DNA from: Escallonia rubra
Taxonomy: Eukaryota > Streptophyta > Magnoliopsida > Escalloniales > Escalloniaceae
Direction of reading: 5' to 3'
Assembly (NCBI GenBank): GCA_033065855.1
Contig: JAVXUO010001110.1
Span: forward strand, 620,001-684,000
DNA: 64,000 nt
Shown: positions 36,262-46,672 of the stretch, piece after piece
How the letters are laid out: each line of letters starts with the position of its first letter
Numbering within the stretch: position 1 is the stretch's first letter
Position numbers and translations under genes: made by a program
Notes under the pieces: model-generated
Database searches by the model: none
What the model saw: the letters and a program-made list of their open reading frames with translations, nothing else
What the model was told of the DNA's origin: nothing

Positions 36262-39200
36262 TTACTCCATCCCTGGCAGTAGCTTGTAGAGGTGATAAAG
36301 AGGCATATTTCTTCCCCTGCCTCTGTGCAATGGTTGAGGGCACTGCACAAAGGCTGGATGTGCATCAGCAGCAGTTGTCCCTGGGGTGCTTGACTCTGTA
36401 GGTCCATAAGAGCCTGCAAATGTGTAGACCTGCACAAGGTGTGCTCAGTGGTTAAACATGTGTTTCAAGTAAAAATTACACTGTGGTTGGGCTTGTAGGG
36501 TTTACCTGAGGTGCATTGGAAGATGCAGCTGGATTTTGAGTGGAGCTCCTGAGAGTATTTCTTTGAACCTGAACCTATATTAGTGAATAAAAGGAAATTA
36601 TGCATACTGATGGTCAAGTATTGAAAAAATATATGATACGCAAAGTCTCACTTGAAGCTTTTTTCTTCTCATGTGCCTAGCTGCTCTGTCACTATCATGT
36701 GTTGCATCTGTATCTTCATCAATTGGTGGTGGCTGGCTTAGGTATACTGTGGTTGGTTCTTCTGTCACTGGTGCTGCTCCTGGTGGTTCTGGTGCTGCTC
36801 CTGGTGCTGGTGCTGCTGCTGCTACTGGGACTGAACCTCCTGCTGTTGCTGCTGCATCTCTTTCTGGTTCTGCTTGGCTTGATCTATGTACATTCCTGTT
36901 GTAACTTCTTCTATTGTGCCCCCCTCTCCCACAGAGTGTAACTTACAGTGTCTATTAGATCTAGGGATTTTGTTTGGGTTTGAAAGCTTATATGCACTCC
37001 TTCTTCTAAGTTTTCTAGGCCTGCCTGGTTGTTTGTGGAAGTCTGGTGGCAAGATTGAGGGCAAGCCACATTTTGGCCACATCTCAGGAGAATCCATGGG
37101 GCTTATGCTGTGTTCATATGCTTTGTTGAAGGTTGATACCCTGTAGCAAGCATTGACATAATTCTCTGGTAATTCCCCCTTGAAATGTAAACAGGAAATG
37201 GCATGGATGCAGGGTATACCACTCAAGTCCCACTTTCTACATGTGCAACTGTGGTCCACAATTTCAACCCTATACCTTTCACCCCCTACACAATTCACCT
37301 CAAACTTTCCACTCCCAGAATGTGATGGAATACAACTTCCACTATCCACTTTCCACATTTCTATCAAGTTCTGTATCCTTGGACATATATCTCCAGTCCA
37401 TTTTTCAGCCAACTCCCTTTGTTTTTGCAGCCTATTCATTAACTGAACCCTAACCACTTCTAGCATTGTCAATATTGGTTGATCCCTTGATTCAAGAATT
37501 CTGCTATTAAATGACTCACACATGTTGTTACATACCATATAACACTTGGGGAATGTGTTGAAATGGGATCTTGACCACTGATGAGGTGGCTTCTCAATCA
37601 ACCACATGTATGCCTCTTGACTGACCTTCTTAAGTTCTTTCATCCAATGCTCAAACTTAGGAATCTGAGTAGCCTTAGCAGCTCTCACCAACAAATCATG
37701 CAAGTTCTTCCCTTTATGTCCAGCTCTCTTATAATTCTCAAGCAGATGCATCACACAGAACCTGTGGTCTGAGTTTGGGACTGTGGATTCTAGTGCAGGC
37801 ACTAATCCTTTTTGCTTATCACTCATAAATGTCCATGCACTTTGGTTTACCATGCCTATATCATCTTTCAATAGCTGCAAGAACCACTCCCATGAATCCT
37901 TGCACTCTGACTCAACCACAGCATATGCTAAAGGGTATATTTGGTTGTTAGGATCCACCCCTACAGCACACAAAATCTGCATATGGTTGGGCCCTTTAAG
38001 GTGGCAGCCATCAAGCCCAATAAGAGGCCTACATGCAGCCTTGAAACCAGCCTTTAGTGGCCCTAGGCAGCAATAAAATCTCTCAAACTTTGGATTTCCT
38101 TCAGATATGCTACCCTCAACACATTTGACTACACATGTGGTCCCAGGGTTCAATCTTTTTAACTCTGCAACATAGTCCCACAGCCTTGAAAACTGCTCAA
38201 CTATTATCCCCTCAACAAGTTCCATAGCCCTTTTCCTTGTTCTGTATACCTGAGCCCTATAAATATTCATCACCACATCTTTCATCACAAGCCATGTACA
38301 AGGGTTTCCTTCAGGGTTCTCAGGTTTACAACATGCTCTAAGTTTCCATTTACTATTCTTTACAAATGTAATTGGTCTTCCCTCCCTAATGACATACATC
38401 TTGATGGCATCTCTTACCTGTGTATGGTTACTAAAAATCATTCCCAACTCAAATTTAGGATGCTCCATGGAGCTCTCAGCATTAAACTCTGCAAAACCCA
38501 ATTCATTGTTTACTTCATCATCAGATGAACTTAATGCATGTTGTATCTGTCCACCAGAGAAACAATCATCATCAGATGCAACATCCCTTCTCATTCCCCT
38601 TCTCAAGTAGGGTACCAGTAAACTCTGCAGCTCTGTCTATGTTTGTATCAAATAAAAGGTCATCACACTCAGACCCAAACTCACTGTCATCCATTTCTTC
38701 ATAAGACCTGTCACTTTGACTGTCACTGTCAGCTTCCATGATTGGTCCACCATGAACACCCACCTTTGTTTCCATGTTTACATTTTCCCCCTCATCACCA
38801 TTGTCTCCCTCAGTTTCCATGCCTAAAGGCATGTTGACATCCCCCCCTCATCACCATTACCCCTATCTGTTTCCATGCCTAAAGGCCTCTCAGCATTTCC
38901 TCCCCCATCACCATTGCCACCCTCTGTTTCCAGCCCTAAAGGCCTCTCAGTATTCCCTCCACCATCAACATTGTGACCCTCTGTTTCCAGGCCTAAAGGC
39001 CTCTCAGCATTCCCTCCCACATCAACATTGCCACCCTCTGGTTCCAGGTCTAAAGGCCTCTCAGCATTCCCTCCCACATCAACACTGTCACCCCCTGTTG
39101 GCCTCTCAGCATTCCCTCCCCCATCAGCCCTGTCACCCACTGTTTCCAGGCCTAAAGACCTCTCAGCACTCCCTCCCAAGTCAGCCTTGTCACCCACAGT

Positions 39201-39728
39201 TTCACTGCCTGAAGGCATCTCATTATTCCCTCCACCCAAATAAAAACCAACTCTCATGTCATTAGGAATAACTCTACCATCATCATCTAACTCTTCTATG
39301 ACCACTGAAGGTCTTCCATGTACATCTTCTAACCCTTCAAGATGAGTTTCATAATACTCATAAAACATATCATCCTCAGACACTTCTTTCAAATACATTT
39401 CAATCTCTCTGTGTTCGGGTATAAAGGGGCACATTTGAACTAATCCACTATCAGTTTCAACTCTAACTAACCCAGACTCTAAGTCCTTCCCATATATTTT
39501 GTAATAAAATTTGGTATAGCCTTTCAACCCAATTTCTTCACACATTTTTCCTAACTCAATCATTGACATGCACTCCTCATCACAGTAGTCAATGTATCTA
39601 ACATGGCAAGGGTCATACATTTTGTGAGGTCTCATGTAAAAATGACCCCCAAACATCAATTTTATAGTAAAAAAGGTGGAGCCTTTCCCTGCATAAAATA
39701 ATTGCACACATGGGACCACCATTAACAC
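36262..39728 (-). pseudogene. MuDR-family (mudrA-like) transposase with three frame breaks
   Basis: An N-terminal PB1-like/plant-mobile segment (FTIKLMFGGHFYMRP, about 39680) is followed by an acidic repeat linker (39215-38780), a MuDR N-terminal region (FELGMIFSNHTQVRDAIKMY), and the MULE catalytic core with candidate DDE residues in GLDGCHLKG, MSDKQKGL and NNMCESFNS. Next comes a SWIM zinc finger, CTCRKWDLSGIPCIHA, then a CCHC-like tail and a Pro/Ala-rich C terminus. Splice sites support a last large exon ending at 36652, then 36574-36506 and 36429-36262. Reading is broken near 38846 (G run), 38620-38605 and 36923-36928 (G run). Each break is a single-base shift with coding similarity continuing in another frame. 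The gene could be recently dead or affected by assembly error. Confidence 0.85.
38780..39215 (-). repeat. Tandem coding repeat in the transposase linker
   Basis: About seven imperfect units of roughly 17-19 codons, consensus GGNAERPLGLETEGGNVD, on the minus strand. Corresponding plus-strand DNA repeats the core AAAGGCCTCTCAGCATTCCC. Confidence 0.85.
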
Positions 39729-40288
39729 CTATATCACATCCTAGCAACGTTTTTACATAGAACACAATATTACATGTATCCATTACTCGTTACATACATC
39801 ACATTTTTCATATCACATGCATATACATTACTGGTATACATAAAATCGTACTCTACCATCATCAATTAAGGTTAAGAAACAAACGACACTTACTGTATAA
39901 TGGTTGCCCATGGTCGTAATCCTCAACGTTCCTTATCCCCCAAGACATTGTGTGATTCCAGTTCGAAACTAGGGTTTGGATCGCGATTTGGGGGTGAATG
40001 GTACGAGATTAGGGTTCAACGAAATTCTTTTAGGGATTTTAGGTTAGGTGAAAAGGTTTTGGCAGTTAAGGCTCCATTTTTGCACACGGCTTTTGAAACA
40101 CCCAAATATGGAAACCCAAAAATGCCCCTGACGGAAAAGCTTGGATCGTTAAGAAAATGGACGGATGCCCTTACTTATTGCAAATTTGGAGTTACAGAGC
40201 CTTATGTGTAAAAATTAAACTTTGGGACCCTTAATTGAGACTTTGTGGTAGTTCCAGGCTACCTACGTGTATTTGACCCATTAATGAA

Positions 40289-40742
40289 CATATATATTAG
40301 AAACGAAAGATTACTATATTTTGTATCCAACACTTTCAGACGGCACCACCGTACTGATTTTTGGGATCACCGAATATTTTTTTCATAGGACATTTCATCA
40401 ATTTTGTTGAGGCAGCATCTAGCAATAAACCCTAAGTAAGCCCTAGTATGATGGTGGTTTTGACAATATTGCCTTCCCTCGTAATAATGCTGAGACCAAT
40501 TAGCCTTTAAATCACATCGGAGCGTCTATGAGAGCCGTTTTTAATCCAACGGCAAACGATGGAGCGGGCACCCAACGTCTAATTTTTCTCCAACGGTCGA
40601 AAAACCTTAAAAAAACATACCAAAATTTCCATATTTGCTCTCTGATAACCCCCTTCAAAAATCCTCCAAGAACCCAAATTTAACACCGTCAAAATCTATC
40701 TTTCAGCGAAAATCCTCCATTCCAATTTCCAAACCCCTGAAA
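40289..40742. promoter_or_regulatory. Upstream region of the 40743 gene
   Basis: This lies between the MULE's right target duplication and the chosen start codon. Methionine codons further upstream in the same frame (40635) would add 36 residues. I prefer 40743 because a compact MSVLQYPE start fits homologous plant proteins as I recall them. No TATA box stands out. Confidence 0.4.
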
Positions 40743-42080
40743 ATGAGTGTTCTTCAGTACCCAGAAGCTTTGAACCCACCATCTGATCTCCAGATATGGA
40801 ACAACGCAGCATTTGACAATGGTGAATTCGAAGATTCAAGATCCTCATGGTGTCAATCAATCAAACCCGTTCTCGTCAGCGGGTCTGTTGATTCTTCTGA
40901 TGCAAGCAAGGAGAACCAGAGCCCAGTGTTCATGGACCGTCCTGTTCCGGTCAAGCCCTCTCCGGCGCCGGTCAAGCCACTTCGCCCCAATGGTGCGGTT
41001 GAGAATTGTCAAAGTAAGCCAATTAAGGTGAATTCCAAACTGGGTCTTGCTGAGAAGAGTGAAAAGAAGATTGATGTGGAGATAGAGGAGATTGAGAAGG
41101 AGATTAGCCGGTTGTCATCAAGATTGGAAGTGCTTAAACTCGAGAAGGATGCGAAAATGGTGGAAAAAAGAGGGAGGGTTGTACCCGCTAAATTTATGGA
41201 AGCGAAAAAGGGTGAAGAAACGGTGTCGTTGAGTGGTAGAGTGAAGGTTCAGAGAAGAGGGGTTAGTATGGGTCCATCTGAGATTCTTGCCGGAGGGAAA
41301 CCCAGGGGTGTTAGTTTATGCCCATCTGAAATTCTTGCCGGTGTTAAGTCCAAGAAATTTCAATTGGGTAAGCAAGAAACCATCACCCCTCTTCAGCAAA
41401 ATAGGCGAAAATCGTGTTTTTGGAAGTTGCAAAACATCGATGAAGAAGACGTCGTTAAGGAAAGGGGGGAAAGTTTGATCATTAGCCCCAAATCAAGAAA
41501 GGCAGTTACGACGGTGGGATGCAAGAAGTCTGTGAAGAAAGATGGGATTTTCGGATCAGTTCAGCCAAAGAAGTTGTTCAAAGAAGGCGAAAAGGTAGGG
41601 GCTTCTGTTAAGAAGGTGGTAAAACCGGGCAGGGTTATAGCGAGCCGGTATAATCAGAGTGGTGTTCAGTCTACACCGGGGAATTCTGTTGTGAGGAAGA
41701 GGTCTTTGCCAGAAAATGACAAGGATGAGGGGAAAAGGTGCGATAAGAAGCGCGCTTCATCTGTTGGGAAATCACGTGCTAGTTTGAGTGGAGTTAGGGG
41801 GAATCAAGGGAATGAGAGTAGGGTGAAGAAGAGATGGGACATTCCTAGTGAGGTGGTGGTTTGTAGCAAATTGGATGTTAACGAGTCCCCAAAATCTGTT
41901 GGTATTATGCATGATGTGCTTCCCCAGATTAGGACTACTAGGTGCACCAATGAGACTCCTAGGAGCTCGGGGGCTGCAAAAAGGGTGGCTGAATTGGTAG
42001 GAAGAAGATCATACTTTTGCAGCAACGAAGAGGTGGAGCCTTCAGTTTGTCAAGCATTGGATTTTGCAGAAGAAAATTAA
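40743..42080 (+). CDS. Unrecognised basic coiled-coil protein, single exon
   Basis: 445 residues without introns. The N terminus MSVLQYPEALNPPSDLQIWN resembles a plant protein family I have seen but cannot name. Visible features: KENQSP at 56-61, whose KEN resembles an APC/C degron; a proline-rich stretch at 63-82; a heptad-patterned coiled coil at about 109-139; and two adjacent repeats, RGVSMGPSEILAG (172-184) and RGVSLCPSEILAG (188-200). The remainder is strongly Lys/Arg-rich with SCFWKLQNIDEE, and the C terminus ends in VCQALDF. No enzymatic motif, signal peptide or membrane segment. The composition suggests a nuclear or cytoskeletal role, which is inference. An upstream in-frame ATG at 40635 is the alternative start. 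Confidence 0.85.
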   Translation: MSVLQYPEALNPPSDLQIWNNAAFDNGEFEDSRSSWCQSIKPVLVSGSVDSSDASKENQSPVFMDRPVPVKPSPAPVKPLRPNGAVENCQSKPIKVNSKLGLAEKSEKKIDVEIEEIEKEISRLSSRLEVLKLEKDAKMVEKRGRVVPAKFMEAKKGEETVSLSGRVKVQRRGVSMGPSEILAGGKPRGVSLCPSEILAGVKSKKFQLGKQETITPLQQNRRKSCFWKLQNIDEEDVVKERGESLIISPKSRKAVTTVGCKKSVKKDGIFGSVQPKKLFKEGEKVGASVKKVVKPGRVIASRYNQSGVQSTPGNSVVRKRSLPENDKDEGKRCDKKRASSVGKSRASLSGVRGNQGNESRVKKRWDIPSEVVVCSKLDVNESPKSVGIMHDVLPQIRTTRCTNETPRSSGAAKRVAELVGRRSYFCSNEEVEPSVCQALDFAEEN

Positions 42081-42786
42081 AGGGTTTGCATCCAATTCTG
42101 GTTTTTCGACTCTAAGTTTGAAATGCAGGTTCAGTTAAGTGAGCTTGTTTGCTCTTAGTTGGGGTATGACTTTTTTACTGGGGTAAGCATTCTTTTGCTT
42201 CCTCTCATGCTCTTGGTGAAATGCCGAACATGAGCTTCTAGTATTCCCTTCATTGGCATTAATTTGGATTTTAACTTTGCCTTTTGTGATGAACTTGCAT
42301 TGGGAAAGCTTCTTTTTGCTTCCTTCAAATGGTTTATAAGTTTTGTTGCAATTCTCTCATTCCATATTGAGGTAGCTTTTCTTGTGCTTTCTGCCTTTAC
42401 TTTCTTTATGGTTTGCTTAGTGTGGAACTTCTTCCTTTGATCTTAAGAGGATAAGTTTTGTATTTGGCCCTTTCTGAGTGAAACCACCGGATGTGAATCT
42501 GATTAGGTTAAAAGGGACCACCCATTGATGTGACCACCCGAAAGAAACTTGTGAAGTTCAGTCTGCTTTTGAACTTCAAAAGAACAGTATACCATGTTGC
42601 TTTGGTAAATTGAAGCCTCTAATGTTGGTGGACAATAAGGCTTTTCCCAAAAGAAGATGAATCATTGCTTGTTGAGTTTCTCAAACTTTAGCATGCCAGA
42701 TCACTGTGTTAGTCCGCCGGATCAAGACACTGAGAGCAGGATGATGAATAGATTGGAAGTCCCATTATGTTATAGCACCAAATAAC
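42081..42786. other. 3' flank of the 40743 gene
   Basis: T-rich 3' UTR and spacer. Its first ~520 bp recur, diverged, at about 42900-43395, so it belongs to the duplicated unit. No gene. Confidence 0.6.
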
Positions 42787-43395
42787 TCATGAACTGCAAA
42801 TAGGGTGGCTTAATTTGTAGGGAGGACGCCCATTTTGGCATTCATAAAGTAGTGGAACCTTCAGTTTGTTAAACAGTACCTTTTGCAGAAGGTATTGAAT
42901 GAAATTGTATGAACCCCTCCTTTTTGCTGTTATGACTCTAATTCCAAACTGTAGGTTCCGCGATGGTGTGACGCATGAGCTTGCCAATGGGTAAGCATTA
43001 TATTGCTTCCTCCTGATTTTAGACAAATGCGAGCTTCCAGTGTTGCTTTGCTTTGAATTTCCTTTTTGCTTGCCTTTTCTGATGAACTGGTTATGGGTTG
43101 TAAGATCTGTTGAAATTTGTCTTTTGGTTTTTTGGATATGGGATAAGCTTTTTCTCCCTGTTTTGCACTTTACTTTTAATGCATTTGCTTTGTTTCTATA
43201 ATAAGGGTGGTTAATTTGTGAAACTTCTTTGATCAGAGGAGATTAACCATGTGATGGGGTTGCCCTTTTCGAATGACACCAAATCATGATAATCTGATTA
43301 GGTAAAATGGGACCGGCCCTTTGGTCTGACCTGTTTTCGAAGTACTTTTGAACTTTGATGGATGCTTTTGAGCTCAAAAAGATAAGTATCATTAC
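42787..43395 (+). pseudogene. Decayed duplicate of the 3' end of the 40743 gene
   Basis: AACTGCAAATAGGGTGGCTT at 42791 matches the parental GGCTGCAAAAAGGGTGGCTG at about 41973. Similarity continues through the last ~35 codons (GGAACCTTCAGTTTGTTAAA versus GGAGCCTTCAGTTTGTCAAG) into the 3' UTR, as far as the GATTAGGT...GGGACC stretch near 43295 (parent near 42505). Stops and indels prevent coding. Confidence 0.8.
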
Positions 43396-44196
43396 TTTCT
43401 TTCTCCTGATAATTGCCTTCCCTTTCCTTCTGCAATCAACATGTTAGTTCATATGATATGGGACCAAATGGTGGACTTAACATTCTTCTGAGTGATGAAG
43501 ACTAAACTATTTTATGGTTGTTATTTTAGGGCATTTTAGCATCTGGTAAGAGTTTCTTTCATTTCTCTGAATCTTGAGCACTACTATTAATGGGTTGTTC
43601 TTTAAGTTCAACTTATTGCCAAGCCTAACAAGCTTTTCCCAATTTCATGAAGTTTAGGAGTCGTGATTAATGAAATGAAAATATGTGCCAATTTGTTGTG
43701 CATAAGATACGGGAGATAAAATGTGAAAAGAATCGAAACTAGGTAGACGATGAAATGACGACATCATGAAATTTTGAATCTGAGGTAGACAAAGTTAAAA
43801 TGAGCAGTAAACAACTGTTTGTTATCTAGCCTAATGGTTGTTTAGTACTGACATTGCCATGGAATACTTTATGCCTTTGTGAATTATAAACCAACATAGT
43901 GTTTATTGTTTATGAAGTTATCCTCATTAAAAGTTGGTGCTCATTCCACTATTCATTGGTTTCTTTCAATGAGTTTCTAAGGCCATTCTAGAGAATGTTA
44001 TGAGAAATTTTCTGTCGGCATGTGTTATACGGTTCCCTTGTTCGAAATGTTTGACGGAGCTATATAAAGATGAGCTGTACCTCTATCTCTGACTTTCAAG
44101 TGTGTAACTAAATTGAATTAGCCAGTAAACCAAGATTGTTTAAACGGTAGAGTATATGAATCAAGGTTATTATTTTGCATTCAGATAGAACAAACC
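43396..44196. other. Intergenic spacer
   Basis: AT-rich. I see no gene, RNA or element end. Confidence 0.6.
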
Positions 44197-44391
44197 CCTA
44201 AGCAGAGAAGAGCTGATAGTTCATGCCTGCTAGCAAGAGTATACTAGGCACTAGGCGCAGAAGAGTTGATCTATGCCTAAGCATAGAAGAGCTGATAGCT
44301 CATTTTGCAACTTCCAAGTAGAACAAACCTTCTAACGATAGATGCCTGCTAGCAAGAGTATATACCAAGCACTAGGCGCAAAAGAGTTGAT

Positions 44392-44715
44392 CTATGTATA
44401 CCCACATATGAAAGCTCTGTAGGCATACACTTGCTCCCCACCCCACCAAGTATTCATACCACTTAGTGGTTTTACTCTTGGTAGGTGCTGAAGGAGCTGC
44501 TTAGTGATGCTGATTATGGGGATCAAACAGCTTGGTCTGTTGGGCTTCATTTTCTCCGCATAAGCAGTAACTTCAACTAGTTTTGTTCCAGTAGGCAAGC
44601 AAAGCATGTCGTGACCGTTTGCAATTTTTATGTATCCTGGTGGGTGTTGACTCCGAATCTCTGATGGAAACCAATGGATATTTGACTGGGTAAACATGTA
44701 TTCAAGGCATAACAT
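44392..44715 (-). CDS. Unidentified 107-codon open frame (present in both duplication copies)
   Basis: The frame reads IHWFPSEIRSQHPPGYIKIA, then MLCLPTGTKLVEVTAYAEKM and a tail with PLSGMNTWWGGEQVYAYRAF. Its balanced, protein-like composition suggests a piece of a once-coding gene, but I recognise no family. In copy 2 (48580-48801) the same frame is cut by a nonsense change just after ISITK. It may be an exon fragment rather than a gene. Confidence 0.25.
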   Translation of the reverse strand: MLCLEYMFTQSNIHWFPSEIRSQHPPGYIKIANGHDMLCLPTGTKLVEVTAYAEKMKPNRPSCLIPIISITKQLLQHLPRVKPLSGMNTWWGGEQVYAYRAFICGYT

Positions 44716-44718
44716 ATA

Positions 44719-44798
44719 GATTCTTTCTCCTGATAATGCACCGAAAATGCATCTTCATAGACGACAAATTTTAGATGGATTATCAGGAGAAAGAATCT
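44719..44798. repeat. Inverted repeat (hairpin-forming)
   Basis: Arms GATTCTTTCTCCTGATAAT and ATTATCAGGAGAAAGAATC (19 bp, perfect) are separated by ~42 bp. It is conserved in copy 2 at about 48866-48945, where the arms extend by several more bases. Confidence 0.85.
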
Positions 44799-45315
44799 AC
44801 TCAAAATGGTAAAAGTAAAAAGTTAACATAACAAGCTTATGACAGGAGCAACTTGGTTCATTTATTTGCATGCTTGGTGGTCTATCTGCTGTGAGTCATG
44901 CTGATCGTGAAGTTCCCACACTGTTTCACATCCAACTTCATGATGGGGTTATACTGTACCAAAACGAGCTACTCACTTGAAATACCAGACCAAGCAACTC
45001 ATATAGAACATGGAGCTCTACTCATTAGAGGTATTTGAACTGCAACTCCCATCCAGGTTCAGGTGGATTGGCTGTATTCTTATGAAAATTTGTAGGCATA
45101 CTTCATAGCGAGTTCTTAGAAGCCGTCTTTCTAAATCATTGGCTTGTACTTGTGTTAATTGACTAAAAGTTGGTACTTTTAGAAATCAATCAAATAAATA
45201 ATAACAAGGCACCAAATGAAAAGAAGGGAAAGTGTGGAAGGAAATCCAGAGGGATATATATATTTTTTAGTGAAAGTAAATGAATATCAATATACCCGTG
45301 TTCATTTTCTAACTA

Positions 45316-46672
45316 ATTTTTTTTTTATAAGAGAATTGCATTGATAATAGAAAAAGAGTGTCCAGCCTTAAGGCCATACAAAGAGTTACATAAATAAAAC
45401 AACACGGTTAAGCTATACATGCATGTAAAAAATAACGCACATCACACATATCTATGAGTAAAAGCTTCACAGCAAACAAAAGATGCTATCTCCAAGCACT
45501 GTCATCAACCCAGTCCTAGTAGATGGTAATACGGGCATGACACGCAAACCTAGCAAGGGAACGTGCTTCCTTCAAAAGATAGGGATCCGGCTTAGCAATG
45601 CTAAAATGATGGTAGTCAGTTACAATATAACAAAAATTATAGATGATGGGCGCCACCGTGTCTAAGATATCCTCAGATCCTACCATCAGATCAAGGAGAA
45701 AACAAGACTCAGTAAGAACTCTTATATGTAAAAATCTTTTTTGAAGTGCCCAAGTAGTGCTATAAGAAGACCATGCGTTAAAGCAGTATAATTGTTTGAC
45801 AACAAAGTAGAGAAAGTTGCGGAGGCACATCTGGAGTTATTTACGTAACAAGATAAACCAATACTCGCCCGGAGACGATTATTATCAAAAGACGAATGAA
45901 TGACCATGGTAGCAATGCGGGGGTTCAAGCAACCACAAAGCGTAGGGGCAGCATGCACAATGATTGGATTAGACCTGAACCCCGGAGCAGATGATTGAGT
46001 TTTGGTAGGGCTTCTAGGTTGTGGTAGAGAACGTGGAGAGGTGGGTAGTCTAGAAAGGCCAGAATGGAAAGAATTTGTGTTATAATAACCGAAGGGTTGA
46101 AGGGTATATTGCGGAAAACAAGATTGTTCCTATGTAACCAGATGAACCAAAAAATGACAAAAAAGTATATAGAGCTTAGGACATTGGAGTTTATGGAAAA
46201 GGAACCAATCCAAGCAATAAGCCATTCTCTTCCAGAACACGGAATTTCATCGGTGTGAATACCAAGAGGTATATCAAACCAAATAGGTCGAACAGAGGGG
46301 CATTCCAAGAAGAGGTGGTTTGGATCTTCACAGTGAAGATCACACAAAGGGCAGGTATCAATCGGTTGAATGTTGAGTCTTTTCAAGTTCGATAAGGTGG
46401 GAAGCCGATCCCATAGGATCTGCCAGATCAAGAAGCAAATCTTAAGAGGTAAAGGCAGTTTCCATAGCTTTTTCCAGATTCGGGCAGAGGAAGTACTGGG
46501 TGGGTATGGTAACTTCCTATCCGAATCTAGCTCCAAAGATTTTGCATTATAAAGCATGTAATAGGCCGAGGAAACTGTAAACTCCCCATGTACCGCTTTC
46601 CCCCAGACTAGTTGGTCATCAAAATCTAGCTCCAAAGATTTTGATTCCGTGCGTTGCACACGAAACAGTATG
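45316..46672 (-). mobile_element. 5'-truncated LINE fragment in duplication copy 1
   Basis: On the minus strand, 46659-45925 encodes WGKAVHGEFTVSSAYYML, then KKLWKLPLPLKICFLIWQIL, then the zinc-binding CPLCDLHCEDPNHLFLEC (zf-RVT) and WLHRNNLVF. The RNase H part follows only in another frame because of a 16-bp deletion near 46078. The 3' end (GLKAGHSFSIINAIL-like, then TTATAAAAAAAAA) shows the poly(A) tail as plus-strand T's at 45317. The reverse transcriptase and endonuclease are absent. Confidence 0.85.

Larger units (their letters stand above)
34627..40279. mobile_element. Two-gene Mutator-like element (MuDR-type transposase plus GRF-TM protein)
   Basis: It is 5653 bp. TIRs of ~185 bp (34627-34811 and 40095-40279) start GGGTCAAATACACGTAGGTA at both ends and are nearly identical. 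The flanking 9-mers ATTAAGGAA (34618-34626) and ATTAATGAA (40280-40288) differ at one base, consistent with a MULE target duplication. A GRF zinc-finger gene reads rightward from just inside the left TIR, and a MuDR-family transposase gene reads leftward from just inside the right TIR. The convergent layout is that of maize MuDR. The spacer between the genes (35400-36200) carries short imperfect repeats of CCAAACATCAATGC and AACAGGCATTACAGGACTG. Confidence 0.92.

Noticed and set aside
38774..39265. 163-codon plus-strand frame with His/Pro/Ser repeats
   Set aside because: Antisense shadow of the transposase linker repeat.
39900..40211. 103-codon plus-strand frame at the right end of the two-gene MULE
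   Set aside because: It overlaps the TIR and the transposase leader, and has no homology or splice context.
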